The notes under the pieces: generated by a model
Database searches by the model: none
The model's input: the letters and a program-made list of their open reading frames with translations, nothing else
What the model was told of the DNA's origin: nothing
Assembly (NCBI RefSeq): GCF_000821185.2
Contig: NZ_CP050855.1
Location: forward strand, 1,922,001-1,986,000
Direction: 5' to 3'
From: Serratia symbiotica
GTDB lineage: Bacteria > Pseudomonadota > Gammaproteobacteria > Enterobacterales > Enterobacteriaceae
DNA length: 64,000 nt
Program-made: the position numbers and the translations under genes
Shown here: positions 31,290 to 40,940 of the stretch, in pieces
Layout: every line of letters starts with the position of its first letter
Position numbering within the stretch: the stretch's first letter is position 1

Positions 31290-31907
31290 TTAAAGCGATG
31301 AAGTCTCGATAGTGGCCCGGTAGCCAAATTTCACAACAGTGTGTGACGGGGATAATGCCTTTATCTGGCACTCAAGCTGTTTGTTACCCCAGGAACGCAG
31401 TGGGTCTCCGCAATAGGTACGTCCTGCTCGCGCATAAGTGATGGTGGTTTCCGGGGCGGTAACCAGCCAGTTAAAAGGCCAGTCTTCCCCATTTATCGCA
31501 TCACCACACACTGACATTCCCGCGCGAGCCTGACGGTATTGGGTGATAGTGATATCGTAACCCAGGGTATTGGCTATTCGGATAAAATAGTCCGTTGACT
31601 GGCCGCCGGTGCTTATCAACTTTGCCACGACAGCAGCCTGACGTTTTGCAATGCTGTCCACCTCCCCGATCGAGCAGTCATCAGGTAGCCCTACTGTTTT
31701 TTCCCACTCAGTAAGCATGATCGTGGCCGTTTCAGGAAAGGCACCCACCAACAACCCTATTGCGTCGCTATCGCTGCGTTGGTAGCCAGCAGCCAGCGCA
31801 CGGATTACAGCAGCCTGTACGCCTCCAGCATCGCGTGGCCACGCCAAACCGGTGGGTAATAGGGCATACAGCGCTCTTTGGTAGTCATCAGCAGTATATT
31901 GGCTCAT
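31290..31907 (-). CDS. Mu gp48-like tail protein
   Basis: The 205 residues resemble the Mu gp48 / YmfQ family, a baseplate-fibre connector (YQRALYALLPTGLAWPRD, DYFIRIANTLGYDITI). It overlaps the gp47-like gene by four bases and precedes the fibre gene, as in Mu. Confidence 0.82.
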   Translation of the reverse strand: MSQYTADDYQRALYALLPTGLAWPRDAGGVQAAVIRALAAGYQRSDSDAIGLLVGAFPETATIMLTEWEKTVGLPDDCSIGEVDSIAKRQAAVVAKLISTGGQSTDYFIRIANTLGYDITITQYRQARAGMSVCGDAINGEDWPFNWLVTAPETTITYARAGRTYCGDPLRSWGNKQLECQIKALSPSHTVVKFGYRATIETSSL

Positions 31908-33052
31908 GTGTACTTCACCTCGCCACGCACGGGCAGTTCCCCAACCCCAAGATCAATATTGGCCGATGGGGTGACCAGAATAAATCCGGCCGTTCCTGAG
32001 ATATCACCGATCGCCCTGTTCAGGTCGGAAAGAAATATCTTCCCGTTACCAATTGGCGCCCCCTCATGGAAAAACACGCTATCTATGGCTGCGGCAATAG
32101 CCGCCGTAATATCGCTGCCAGCATGAGAGATGCCACTAATCTTAAAATCCACCGTCTTCGCGACGGGCGAACAGACGTAAACCAAAGCAGTCACCGGGGC
32201 GCGCGGATAAATGTAATCGGCTACCCTGCCTTGATCCCCTGTCGCTTTCTGAACCCCCCACTCATCCCGCTGGGATAGACCGTCAGTCCCTACAGGAAAA
32301 CCATGATTGGTTTCATCGTTGCCATCACACATGATGTACACCCCAACCGTGCCAGCCCCCATCAGCCGCCGCTTTGTCCAGCACCGGGTAATACCAGGCA
32401 CTGCACGCGCCCATTGTTCATAGTCTTTATCGCTGCCGCCTTGCGGAGGGGTTTGATACGCCAGCAGCATGCGAGCGCGTAGACTCTCTTGCGTTTCAAT
32501 ATCTGCCCCTCCGGTAGCGGGGTCGACCATTACGCCGCTGGCGTCAATACCTGGCAATGAAATATCTAGCGTCAGGGCCGTGCCCGCATCCGCATTACCG
32601 TCAATACCACCACCTGTTGGCGCGTCAATGATATCAGGGAGGATCGCGGTCAACTTGCCAATACCCTTGCCGTTTTCGCCTATAGTCACATCCTCGACGA
32701 GGCGGTAACAATACCCATCCCCCCGACGCAGCACCGCCCCTTTCCCTAGGGTGGAGTTTGCGATGCCGGTGAATTGATAGGCGGGGGTTGAAGCCGGATT
32801 GGCGGCTATCTGATAAACACTTTTCAGGGCAGCCCATCCCGCCAGCCATTCATCAGTGGCATTAAAAGGCGTGGCCTGCTGCGCAATGTAATCAAGGTAG
32901 CCGTAATGCAAATGAGCCAGACCAGCATCGGCATCAGCCAGTACACGCATGTTGGAGTAGCGTAGCAGTGCGCCGGTTTGTCTCAATTCCGATTTAAGCT
33001 GCGTGCGGCTCTTTTCACGCAGTTCGGTCAGTGTAGGTCGATTAAATGGCAT
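31904..33052 (-). CDS. Mu gp47-like baseplate protein (baseplate J family)
   Basis: The 382 residues start MPFNRPTLTELREKSRTQL and have the baseplate J core (GGADIETQESLRARMLLAYQ, GSDKDYEQWARAVPGITR). It forms the wedge of the contractile-tail baseplate. Four-base overlap with the gp48-like gene. Confidence 0.9.
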   Translation of the reverse strand: MPFNRPTLTELREKSRTQLKSELRQTGALLRYSNMRVLADADAGLAHLHYGYLDYIAQQATPFNATDEWLAGWAALKSVYQIAANPASTPAYQFTGIANSTLGKGAVLRRGDGYCYRLVEDVTIGENGKGIGKLTAILPDIIDAPTGGGIDGNADAGTALTLDISLPGIDASGVMVDPATGGADIETQESLRARMLLAYQTPPQGGSDKDYEQWARAVPGITRCWTKRRLMGAGTVGVYIMCDGNDETNHGFPVGTDGLSQRDEWGVQKATGDQGRVADYIYPRAPVTALVYVCSPVAKTVDFKISGISHAGSDITAAIAAAIDSVFFHEGAPIGNGKIFLSDLNRAIGDISGTAGFILVTPSANIDLGVGELPVRGEVKYT

Positions 33053-33055
33053 TGC

Positions 33056-33493
33056 TTATTGCTCCCAAACCCAAAAAAAACGCATATCCGTATCGTCACG
33101 ACTCCCCGGTTTCTGATAGCTGATAACCATATTAAGTTGGTGCGGGTAAACGATCTGAGTTGCAACCATCACTGACGACACCACGCCGTCAATGATCAGC
33201 CACTGCAACGCCTCACGGGCATAGTCTTCAGCTTTCTGGGCGACAGGCTGATCCAGCTTTTTACGCCGTAACAACCACAGCCGCGAGCCAATATTGTGCT
33301 CTTCTCCTAAATCCCCCCACCATCCTCGCCGATCGTCTCCCTCAATGGCATCGTCATCACGGGCAACCCGATCGGTGAACAGGCTGATAATGATTGCAGT
33401 CTGAAGGTCGTTGCCGTTGATGAGGTCACCCTTGCCTTCACGCCAGTCAGCCACTAACCGTTCAATATCCCAAAAGGAACTGATGTCGCTCAT
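33056..33493 (-). CDS. Mu gp46-like baseplate protein
   Basis: The 145 residues include GGRR-like WWGDLGEEHNIGSRLWLLRR and YAREALQWLIIDGVV, characteristic of the GP46 family related to T4 gp25 wedge proteins. It overlaps the gp45-like gene by one base and is followed by the gp47-like gene. Confidence 0.87.
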   Translation of the reverse strand: MSDISSFWDIERLVADWREGKGDLINGNDLQTAIIISLFTDRVARDDDAIEGDDRRGWWGDLGEEHNIGSRLWLLRRKKLDQPVAQKAEDYAREALQWLIIDGVVSSVMVATQIVYPHQLNMVISYQKPGSRDDTDMRFFWVWEQ

Positions 33494-34080
33494 CAGACAA
33501 TCCTCCCCGGTTTATCGCTGGTTATATCGTCGCTGCCACTTTGCACGTCTTTTAAAACGTGGTCATGCCCATTGTGGGCTTCACGTAGGGTTTTCAGCGA
33601 GGCCCCATTACTGTCGCAGTTGTCGACCACGTCACCTGTGACCTCCAGAAGCGGTGTATCCAGCCTGATTTTCTCTGATGCCGTGACCGTGACAGTCGTC
33701 GCATGACGAACAGTCACCGGCTGGCCGTTGGCTTCAACTTCCATGCCGTTTTCAGTGAGTTTGATAAACATACCCCATTGGTCATAAATAACCGTTTCAC
33801 CCGCTTTAAGCCCGGATTGCCGATATTGCTGATTGTTGCTGGCCACAATCACAGCGCTGGAGCGGTCTCCGCCCAAATAGGCCAGAACAACATCAGTGCC
33901 AACCGGTAGGCCAGATGAAAAGCCAAACTCCGCCATTCGTGGCGTTGCTCCTCTGACTTCCAATGGTGTCTGGTATTGCAGTTGTTGGATACTTCCAGCA
34001 TCGCTGTAACCCGTGATCTTGCCAATACCGATCATCATGGCCACTCGGCGGCCAAGTTGCCTCAATATGCCCTCACTCAT
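33493..34080 (-). CDS. Mu gp45-like spike/baseplate assembly protein (V family)
   Basis: The 195 residues have the OB-fold and gpV-like pattern (RRVAMMIGIGKITGYSDAGSIQQLQ, AEFGFSSGLPVGTDVVLAYLGGDRSS). It would form the membrane-piercing spike of the contractile tail. Its start overlaps the gp44-like gene stop by four bases. Confidence 0.87.
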   Translation of the reverse strand: MSEGILRQLGRRVAMMIGIGKITGYSDAGSIQQLQYQTPLEVRGATPRMAEFGFSSGLPVGTDVVLAYLGGDRSSAVIVASNNQQYRQSGLKAGETVIYDQWGMFIKLTENGMEVEANGQPVTVRHATTVTVTASEKIRLDTPLLEVTGDVVDNCDSNGASLKTLREAHNGHDHVLKDVQSGSDDITSDKPGRIV

Positions 34081-35128
34081 GGGTTAAGCTCCTGTACCTG
34101 TCTGTAAAATTGGTACGGCTGCACGGCAAACGCTTCACACGGCATCAGCACAAGCTTGGCGCGGGTGCCTCGCGCATCACGGATAAACGTTACTTCGGCC
34201 AATAGCCAAAGCTGGTTATTGAGGCCAAATACAGGAATGTTAATGGGGAGTAGCGTATTCGGCTCCCAGAGCTTTCCTGCCTTGTCTCGCCAGCTATCAA
34301 TCTCCACCTGCAAACTGCGTGAGCGTCCATAGCGGCGGTTCATTTCCCAATCGATGCAATTTTGCGCCTGACCATGCGAGTTCATGGTGCTTTCCACGAT
34401 GACAACCCGGTTTCGATAACGTAATTTGGCCACTTCCGGATCTTTGGCTCGCGCCAGGGTTACCGAGGAATATCCCCCCATCACTGGCGTCATCGACATC
34501 GATACCCCGATATAATCCGAGTACCGTTCGTCCATTGATGCCATGAAAGATGCCGTCTCGATGTTTTCACCTTGTGCCACACCGCTGGCCGCTTTCACCG
34601 TTCCGACGCGGGTCAGATAAAGGCTGCCATCGGGTTTGTCGTAGTACAGCAGAGCAGCCCAACGGTGATCCTGTCAATCACTTCCTGTGATGATTCTCCC
34701 CAATTTAACGTAAATTGGGGAACGGTCATCAAATCCTTCACATCGCTGGTGACACTAATTCCGTAAGGTTCAGCCAGTCTTTGAGCGATTTGTAACGCAG
34801 TGGCCTGGCTAATTACGTTGTTTGGCCATTCTGCTGAGCAATCCACAAGTCCTGACATTTGCTTCGCCCCGTTGCCTGCACCTCGTGGCGCATCTTACCT
34901 ATAACTGGGTTCCAGCGGTCAATGTACCCGGTCATAACCAGATCATCCCCCAAATGCACGGTGCAACTGTCACCCGGGAGCACTAATTGCTTATCGTCAT
35001 TACCGGGTAGTAGTCCATTAAAGAAGAGTAAAATCAGAGGGTAAACGCTCTATGCTGCGCGTAACGCGGACAGAATCCCAGCCGGAAATTTGTTTGCCGC
35101 CGGATGTCAAAATCAGTTCATCTTTCAT
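34077..35128 (-). pseudogene. Mu gp44-like baseplate hub gene broken by three frameshifts
   Basis: The reading starts at ATG 35128 (MKDELILTSGGKQISGW) and stops after SIERLPSDFTLL at about 35018. Family sequence resumes in another frame (NGLLPGNDDKQLV), shifts again near 34845 at QDL/VDCSAEWPNN, and again near 34660 at VIDRIT/RWAALLYYDK, then runs intact to NP at 34077. Each break looks like a one- or two-base loss. The hub protein (gpD/gp44 family) is essential for contractile tails, so the prophage should not make working virions if these are real and not sequencing errors. Confidence 0.82.
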
Positions 35129-36527
35129 TTCCTAAGTGCTCTGAATTTGGTAGGCATGAATGCCGGGTGGCGAGGCTGAACTGACTGCACCAACTCATCC
35201 CCGCGCGCGCGTTCTGGTAAAGACGATTAGCAAGCGTTAACGCAGGCATTGAGGCAGACAGGCCAACTTGCGTCAGCGAACTCAGCTCAGCACCTTTCTG
35301 ACCGTATGCGTTGACGAGAGCGTTGCGGGTTTCCAGCAAATTGAGATAGTCATCATCATCCCCGGCATCGGCCACCATTAACAACACGTCATCCAACGTG
35401 TCGCAGACACGGTTTAGCATCAAAATGGCGTCGTCATAGCTTGAGGGTTCATACTCCACAGCCACCACAGCCAGTGCACCGGCGGATAAAACGCAGAGCA
35501 AGATGGTGGCACTTTGGGCAATGGCATTTTCCGAATCAGTCGCGTAAAACGTCGCGTTTCGGTATGAAGCCAAGGTTTCAAGCATACGGATTTTCTCTTC
35601 CACGCTGCCTGTGAAGGTCATAACCACATCAATGATAGTTTTCGCATTGCCAGGGAACGCATCAACTGAATTCACGCCCTCAAGGGTGGCTGTTTTAGCC
35701 AGGAGATCAGATCGCCCGGTCACCGCTTCCGCCATTTTCCGCATGACCAGTCCGGGCTGGTTTTTAGTATCTGCGGTACGGTTTACCGTCCCGGTAGAGC
35801 CAGAAACACCGCCCCCCACAAATCCTTTGTTATACCGGCCATAGCGGGCGCAGCCGAAGGTGGACTTCAAGACGTTGCTGAGGTTCGTCACTTCGTTAGC
35901 CGTGTCTTTCACGCTATTCCCCCAAAACGCGGCCGTGTTTCGCAGCGTCTTGATGGTTTGGGTGACGCTCCTGATCTCGCCTTTCACCGTGGCGATAAAT
36001 CTGGTCGTTGCCATCAACCCGGTGCGTAGCCATTGGGTTTGAACCAGCGAAGCAGCCTGTGTGTTGCCAGTAATGGCGAAAACCTTCAGGCCGGACTCAA
36101 TGAGGGTGAGCGTGAATTCGAACGATCGCCCGTTATCCACACTTTCCAGCACCCGCAGGCCGCCATCAGGAACGCTGACCGTGAGTTCCCCCAGAGTCGG
36201 ATGAATCAGCGTGCCGGCCCCCTCAGCTTCACAAGCAGCGACCAACGAGTTACGCTGGGTGATCACGTCAGGGGCGTCATAAGCCAGACTGTTGTGCACA
36301 ATAAAACCGCGAATGGTCAGTTTTCGGGTACCGCGCCCCAAATCCTCGACCCAGGCAGTGTTACGATAGGGGTACTCATGCACGGCCTGGCGACGTCCAA
36401 ACACGCTTTCGGCGCTGACTACCGCGAAGGGAACGCCGCGAAAGGATGCCGGGTGAATATGCTCAAACCAATCCCAGTTGTCGCCGCCACCTAGCAGCGA
36501 TGAGATCGCATCAGTGATCAGAGCCAT
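35118..36527 (-). CDS. Mu gp43-like protein (DNA circularisation N family), C-terminus frameshifted
   Basis: The 469 residues start MALITDAISSLLGGGDNWDWFE and contain the DNA_circ_N-type FRGVPFAVVSAESVFGRR. In Mu the equivalent gp43/N protein is a tail component. After QNARAG near 35203 the frame continues MSWCSQFSL..., whereas the alternative frame reads DELVQSVQPRHPAF and ends in a TGA that overlaps the next start (ATGA at 35125-35128), the arrangement seen elsewhere in the operon. So one G has probably been lost in a G run, changing the last 30 residues. Confidence 0.85.
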   Translation of the reverse strand: MALITDAISSLLGGGDNWDWFEHIHPASFRGVPFAVVSAESVFGRRQAVHEYPYRNTAWVEDLGRGTRKLTIRGFIVHNSLAYDAPDVITQRNSLVAACEAEGAGTLIHPTLGELTVSVPDGGLRVLESVDNGRSFEFTLTLIESGLKVFAITGNTQAASLVQTQWLRTGLMATTRFIATVKGEIRSVTQTIKTLRNTAAFWGNSVKDTANEVTNLSNVLKSTFGCARYGRYNKGFVGGGVSGSTGTVNRTADTKNQPGLVMRKMAEAVTGRSDLLAKTATLEGVNSVDAFPGNAKTIIDVVMTFTGSVEEKIRMLETLASYRNATFYATDSENAIAQSATILLCVLSAGALAVVAVEYEPSSYDDAILMLNRVCDTLDDVLLMVADAGDDDDYLNLLETRNALVNAYGQKGAELSSLTQVGLSASMPALTLANRLYQNARAGMSWCSQFSLATRHSCLPNSEHLGNER

Positions 36528-36561
36528 AAATTCTCCAGAGACAAAAAAACCGTCGAAGCGG

Positions 36562-38448
36562 TTAACTCAGTGATTGCATCGACAAGGCCACGCGGCCGCC
36601 GCTTTCAGTTTGAACCTTGCGGCGCTCACCGGTCTGGGGATTGACCAGTGTAATTTCCAGTTGGAATTTGTTATCGTCGAATGCCTTAGACATAGCCTCA
36701 GTCAAACGGCCAAGAGAAGCGTCATCTGTCGCTGTAGGGGGAAATAATGACGTGGAATGTATAGGCGTCCTCTTCCCTCCATCTTCATCTACTTTACTTT
36801 CGTAATCAAACGCGCCAGATTGACGCTGATCGAACAAATTGTTCTGGTCACGCAGGCCGCTCCACCGCACATCATTCACAGAATCATTGATCCCTTTCGA
36901 AATCTCGTCCCGTGTGTACGGCTGAACACCATTTTCATGCTTGATGATGGCGGGAATTAGCTTCTCCAGTACTTCCGGTGAATGAAGATTGATGCGATCA
37001 CTTGGATTAAAACCAGTTTGCTTTGAAACAGCATCAATATATGACTGAGTTTTATTTTCCGACCTGGGCGCATAAGTGTGAATAATCCCATTCAGCGTAT
37101 TGTTCCCACGGTCTCCATAAAGCTGGAGTTGACGTGACAAGGCTGCAAGTCCGTCATAAGAGGATGCAAAGGTAGAGAAGCCCCCATTTTTTCCCGTGGC
37201 ATTGGGTGCCGCTCGTAAGTTACCCGGGTTATTGTTCCGCAACCCCAGAGCATTATTACCCGGTTGGCCATAAGGCCCCGGCCCCGTGCCGATATTATTA
37301 CCCGTCTGATTACCAGCCTGCGGCCCAGTCGCTTTCTCCAAATCCCCTTTCAACCGATCAGCACGCCACACCGGCTTGTAGTACCCGTCGAGCTTTTTGA
37401 TTAGATCTTCCGATGCATAGCCAAGATTTAAATCAAGTTTCTCTTTCCATGACAGCGTGTCTTTGAATTGATCGTCACCTTGTGCCTGGCGTAAAAGGTC
37501 TGCCTGTTTCCCACCGCTATTGAACGTCAGGATCGAGCCTAGCGTGACATTGTCGAGGCCATGGGTAACGACCTGCTTGATTTGGTCTACTGACGCCGCC
37601 ATGAACTCCGACTGCCCCAACCACGCTTGCACCTTCATCTGCATCCCATCAAAGGCTGCGCTGATCTGATTCATCTGCTGTTTAAACGCCAAGGCGTTTT
37701 GCAGATCCTTGTCACTAAATATGAGGCCATCACGCCGAGCCAGGTCTTTCAGACGCTGTACTTCACTGGTGGTATTACGCAAATAGCTGAGTAACTCCGG
37801 TGAGAGACCCAGCTTGTTGGCAAAAATAGCCTGTCTAGCAGGGGATAGGCTTTGCATTTCCCGGTTTAGGTCTTTAATTAATTTTCCAACATCTGCCAGA
37901 CCTTCCTTTGTCAGGCTAATATCGATATCGTTCGTTTTAAGAAGCGCAAGAAATTCTTTATTACGCCCCCATGCCGCATCGTTCGCTTTTTCGAACAAAT
38001 TACCAATCGAACTCTCTGCCGCCTCACGCTCACTACCGTTTTCAATCATGGCACCCGTCAGCTCCTGAAAGGCATCAGTGGTCATGCTGATATTTTTTGC
38101 GATGGTGTCGATGCGGTATCCCGCGTTGGCGAAATTGGTGAGGTTGTTTTTGACGGCATTGATAGCGACCGCAGCCCCGCCCAACCCCAGCGTTAAGCCC
38201 CCAACCATTTTCAGCGGCGGCACCAGATCACCAATAAACTGGACGCCGCTGCGGGCATGTCTGGCTAATACATCAAACTGACTGCCCAGACTATCTAACT
38301 TGTCTCTTGACTCCTGTCCGCCAAGTGCAAGACCATCGCGCGTTTTTTTCAGCAATGGGTTGAGGTTCTTTACCGCCTCTTCAATACGCTGAATAGACGC
38401 AGATGCCTGATCACTTGCTGTCAGCTCGAAATCGAATGAATTCGCCAT
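36562..38448 (-). CDS. Tail tape measure protein with lytic transglycosylase-like segment
   Basis: Sets tail length and is ejected at infection. The 628 residues are predicted helical at the N-terminus (ASIQRIEEAVKNLNP) with a hydrophobic stretch (GGLTLGLGGAAVAINAV) near residue 90. From about residue 403 there is a compact domain NNPGNLRA...YDGLAALSRQLQLYGDRG... typical of phage muralytic domains. The gene is short, suggesting a short tail. It starts where the frameshifted chaperone ORF ends. Confidence 0.87.
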   Translation of the reverse strand: MANSFDFELTASDQASASIQRIEEAVKNLNPLLKKTRDGLALGGQESRDKLDSLGSQFDVLARHARSGVQFIGDLVPPLKMVGGLTLGLGGAAVAINAVKNNLTNFANAGYRIDTIAKNISMTTDAFQELTGAMIENGSEREAAESSIGNLFEKANDAAWGRNKEFLALLKTNDIDISLTKEGLADVGKLIKDLNREMQSLSPARQAIFANKLGLSPELLSYLRNTTSEVQRLKDLARRDGLIFSDKDLQNALAFKQQMNQISAAFDGMQMKVQAWLGQSEFMAASVDQIKQVVTHGLDNVTLGSILTFNSGGKQADLLRQAQGDDQFKDTLSWKEKLDLNLGYASEDLIKKLDGYYKPVWRADRLKGDLEKATGPQAGNQTGNNIGTGPGPYGQPGNNALGLRNNNPGNLRAAPNATGKNGGFSTFASSYDGLAALSRQLQLYGDRGNNTLNGIIHTYAPRSENKTQSYIDAVSKQTGFNPSDRINLHSPEVLEKLIPAIIKHENGVQPYTRDEISKGINDSVNDVRWSGLRDQNNLFDQRQSGAFDYESKVDEDGGKRTPIHSTSLFPPTATDDASLGRLTEAMSKAFDDNKFQLEITLVNPQTGERRKVQTESGGRVALSMQSLS

Positions 38449-38630
38449 TATTTACCCGCCTTCATTTTTTCTATTCGATTGGCCTGATTGACCCAGAAGT
38501 CCAACCGGGTACGGGTCAGGGACCATGCATCATAGGGTCCCCACCCGTAATACTTCGTCACCTCAGCGGCTAGCTGCTGCCATCCGGCGAGGGATCGAAG
38601 GTTAAAAAAGACATCAGGTAGTCCTCGCAT
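38448..38630 (-). CDS. Tail assembly chaperone, frameshift extension (-1 frame)
   Basis: This frame has no good start of its own and is probably read only as a fusion after a -1 slip at 38603-38609. The product would be ...MSFL-NLRSLAGWQQLAAEVTKYY... ending KMKAGK. The WGPYDAWSLTRTRLDFWVN segment resembles the extension of GpE+E'-type chaperones. Its last base overlaps the tape measure start. Confidence 0.78.
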   Translation of the reverse strand: MRGLPDVFFNLRSLAGWQQLAAEVTKYYGWGPYDAWSLTRTRLDFWVNQANRIEKMKAGK

Positions 38631-38860
38631 TGCCGGTAATCGGTAAATGCCATGCTGCCCAGCGCTTTTTCAGTCACCCCCGTATTCAAGGCGATCAGCA
38701 GCTTCATGGCGGCCATGCTATTCTTGGCTCGCTGAATGTCATAAAACTGCTCCACCTCGGCCAGGACTGGCTCTTTCAGGTCCAGATGCTCGTAACGCAC
38801 ATCGCCCATTGTCAGCGCCTTGCTGAGTACAATCGTTTTTTTCTTATCGAGCGTAGCCAT
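38570..38860 (-). CDS. Tail assembly chaperone (Mu gp41-like)
   Basis: The 96 residues (MATLDKKKTIVLSKAL...) match the tail-assembly chaperone family that binds the tape measure protein during tail building. It lies between the tube and tape measure genes, the conserved position, and overlaps a downstream -1 ORF by 61 bases with a slippery heptamer in the overlap. Confidence 0.82.
   Translation of the reverse strand: MATLDKKKTIVLSKALTMGDVRYEHLDLKEPVLAEVEQFYDIQRAKNSMAAMKLLIALNTGVTEKALGSMAFTDYRQCEDYLMSFLTFDPSPDGSS
38603..38609 (-). other. Slippery heptamer for -1 ribosomal frameshifting
   Basis: On the minus strand the zero frame reads TCT TTT TTA, so T TTT TTA fits the X XXY YYZ rule. A slip joins the chaperone ORF to the -1 ORF ending at 38448. 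Programmed shifts here are established for lambda G/GT, P2 E/E' and many other tails. Confidence 0.8.
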
Positions 38861-38861
38861 A

Positions 38862-39230
38862 TCAATACTCCGTCACCGATCCGCCTTCCCAGCGAACATC
38901 AAACACCGCTTCTTCGCCATCAACATCCTGCGTATTCACGGACCACATGTTTTCGCCGATCACTGTTTTACCGTTGGCCAGCTCAACGACCACCGTGACG
39001 TTGGTGGCATCGTTGATTTTAGCGATCGACGTTCCGCCGCTGTCACGTGCCTGGTAGGAAATAAACGGCGCTCGCGGCTTCTCTTTGTAGCCGTGGACAC
39101 CATCCATCCCTGTCAACGTAGAGCGTTCCCATTTGCCAGGGCTGTATTTGAACTGGCCGACGACCATGACCCTTACACCGTCGATGGTGACGTACGCAGT
39201 ACCGGCCAGGCGGTTAGTTGTGTCTCCCAT
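38862..39230 (-). CDS. Tail tube protein (Mu gpM-like)
   Basis: The 122 residues (MGDTTNRLAGTAYVTIDG...) have the contractile-tail tube pattern with VMVVGQFKYSPGKWER and a beta-rich C-terminus. It follows the sheath gene by nine bases and precedes the chaperone gene. Confidence 0.9.
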   Translation of the reverse strand: MGDTTNRLAGTAYVTIDGVRVMVVGQFKYSPGKWERSTLTGMDGVHGYKEKPRAPFISYQARDSGGTSIAKINDATNVTVVVELANGKTVIGENMWSVNTQDVDGEEAVFDVRWEGGSVTEY

Positions 39231-39239
39231 AAATCCCCC

Positions 39240-40745
39240 TTAGGCTGCGGTTTGCGCGCGTCGCCATTGATTGAGTAGTGCGAAAATTTCCAGTTGGTCG
39301 ATCAGCGTACCCGTCCAAAGCACATCAATACGCTTGGTATTGCTGCTGTTGCGCTCCACCAACAATGTTTTTGCAAATGCCGCTGCATCCTGCACATAGC
39401 CGTTATATTCCAGCGTGCGATACTGGGCGATCAACTCGGCGCGGATCACATTTGGTGTCACAATGGGGGCACCAGGTGCAAACCGGGTGCCATCATTGGC
39501 CAACTTCATGCGACCAAACTTTGAGGTGATCTGCGCGCGGAGGAAACGTGTCACAAACATGAGCAGGAAAATCGTTTCAATGTTCAGATAGCTGTCATCT
39601 GCATCGCCATATTTGTTCTTCTGATAGGTGGTGATGGTTTTTTCCACCTGCACTGACCCATCATCTGCCACTGTATACGTGGAGATACCGCTATACAGTA
39701 GGTTGTTGCGCTCTGTTAGGGTGAAACGATCTTCCAATGGCGGTGCCAACACACCACTGATAGTCAGCGTCTGCGTGGGTCGACCCGGATCATTACGCAA
39801 GCTTAGTGCAATGGCCCCCGTTAACGCGGCAGCCCAAAGGTAGGCAGGCGTCGGTGATCCGTTGATACCCAGCAAAGTCTCATGTTGATTATTTCGTGAC
39901 TCCCCTACGGTCGACAGAGAGCCATAAGTACCCGTCAGAGCACCGAAGGAATGTCCATAAAGCTGCTGAGCGTAGGACCAGCGACCGGAGGAATCGGAAA
40001 GAAACTCTTTCATCACGTTTAGTGATGTGGTGTCTGTATACGGATTAACGATAAAATCAAAAGCCCGATCCTGTAGGTTTCCCAGCGCTGCCTTCAGATC
40101 CGGCGAACCGGTACCCCCCGCCATAGGTGTGATTTTAAACGTCATGCCTTGCGGCGTGTCTTCTCCACCCGCCGCGCCCTGATAATTGAGGCGTATATCG
40201 ATGCTGTTTCCGTGCCAACCTTTATTTTTTGCCGTCAGGTTAACCGTATCACTCGACTTGCTATCCACATCAGCAATGACCGGTAACGTGCTTTGCCCGT
40301 TGATTGCCGCCGCGATAGCCGTAGCCACCGCCCCCTTGTCATCTGTGCTGACAACGGTCAGTTGGACACGCATGCCAGCTATATAGATAGACAGGACACC
40401 GGTCGCAGTGGCAGCAGTCAATACCTGTAACTTTCCCGATGCTGGCACGATACCACTGGCACCGTCTGATAGGGGTAATATCCAAATATCGGCAGCGGGG
40501 TCATTGGTCAGATATACAGTCATCATGTTGTGCAACATTGAGCCATTGCCACAGATACCGGCGACCAACGAATCAGACGAGACTTTCTGCGGGATGCCTG
40601 GCGTTGCCGTCGCTGTTGCCAGCATTTGTCCGATCAGCAACGTGCGCTGAACGGTTGTGGCTGAATTGGCCATTGAGTTATCAAACTCGGCATAAAAAAA
40701 TGGCGCGCGCTGGTTTGGCGGAAGGCGATTAAATGGGACGGTCAT
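39240..40745 (-). CDS. Tail sheath protein (Mu gpL-like)
   Basis: Contractile sheath of 501 residues, starting MTVPFNRLPPNQRAPFFYAE. Typical segments are GNGSMLHNMM, GRWSYAQQLYGHSFGALTGT and the C-terminal FEIFALLNQWR-type end. Its presence defines the phage as a myovirus. It overlaps the DUF2635 gene by four bases. Confidence 0.93.
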   Translation of the reverse strand: MTVPFNRLPPNQRAPFFYAEFDNSMANSATTVQRTLLIGQMLATATATPGIPQKVSSDSLVAGICGNGSMLHNMMTVYLTNDPAADIWILPLSDGASGIVPASGKLQVLTAATATGVLSIYIAGMRVQLTVVSTDDKGAVATAIAAAINGQSTLPVIADVDSKSSDTVNLTAKNKGWHGNSIDIRLNYQGAAGGEDTPQGMTFKITPMAGGTGSPDLKAALGNLQDRAFDFIVNPYTDTTSLNVMKEFLSDSSGRWSYAQQLYGHSFGALTGTYGSLSTVGESRNNQHETLLGINGSPTPAYLWAAALTGAIALSLRNDPGRPTQTLTISGVLAPPLEDRFTLTERNNLLYSGISTYTVADDGSVQVEKTITTYQKNKYGDADDSYLNIETIFLLMFVTRFLRAQITSKFGRMKLANDGTRFAPGAPIVTPNVIRAELIAQYRTLEYNGYVQDAAAFAKTLLVERNSSNTKRIDVLWTGTLIDQLEIFALLNQWRRAQTAA

Positions 40746-40936
40746 TGCTCATTCTCCTGGCTTTTCTTCCCTGCCGCTGGTTTTGCTGTCGCGTTCGGGT
40801 CGAATTTCTCAACATCGCCATCCTTCAGGCGGCGGCCCCAAAAAATATCATCAGGCACCTGTTCGCCGGATCCAGGCAAAAAGGTGCCCTTGACCGGATC
40901 GCGCACAACACGCCCCGGTGCGGGTTTAACAAACAT
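40742..40936 (-). CDS. DUF2635 protein (Mu gp38-like)
   Basis: The 64 residues start MFVKPAPGRVVRDPVKGTF at ATG 40936 and include VPDDIFWGRRLKDGDV, the DUF2635 signature. These small genes always lie before the sheath gene in Mu-like tails; function unknown. Upstream in-frame codons to 40981 overlap the preceding gene and are not conserved. Confidence 0.85.
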   Translation of the reverse strand: MFVKPAPGRVVRDPVKGTFLPGSGEQVPDDIFWGRRLKDGDVEKFDPNATAKPAAGKKSQENEQ

Positions 40937-40940
40937 AGGG

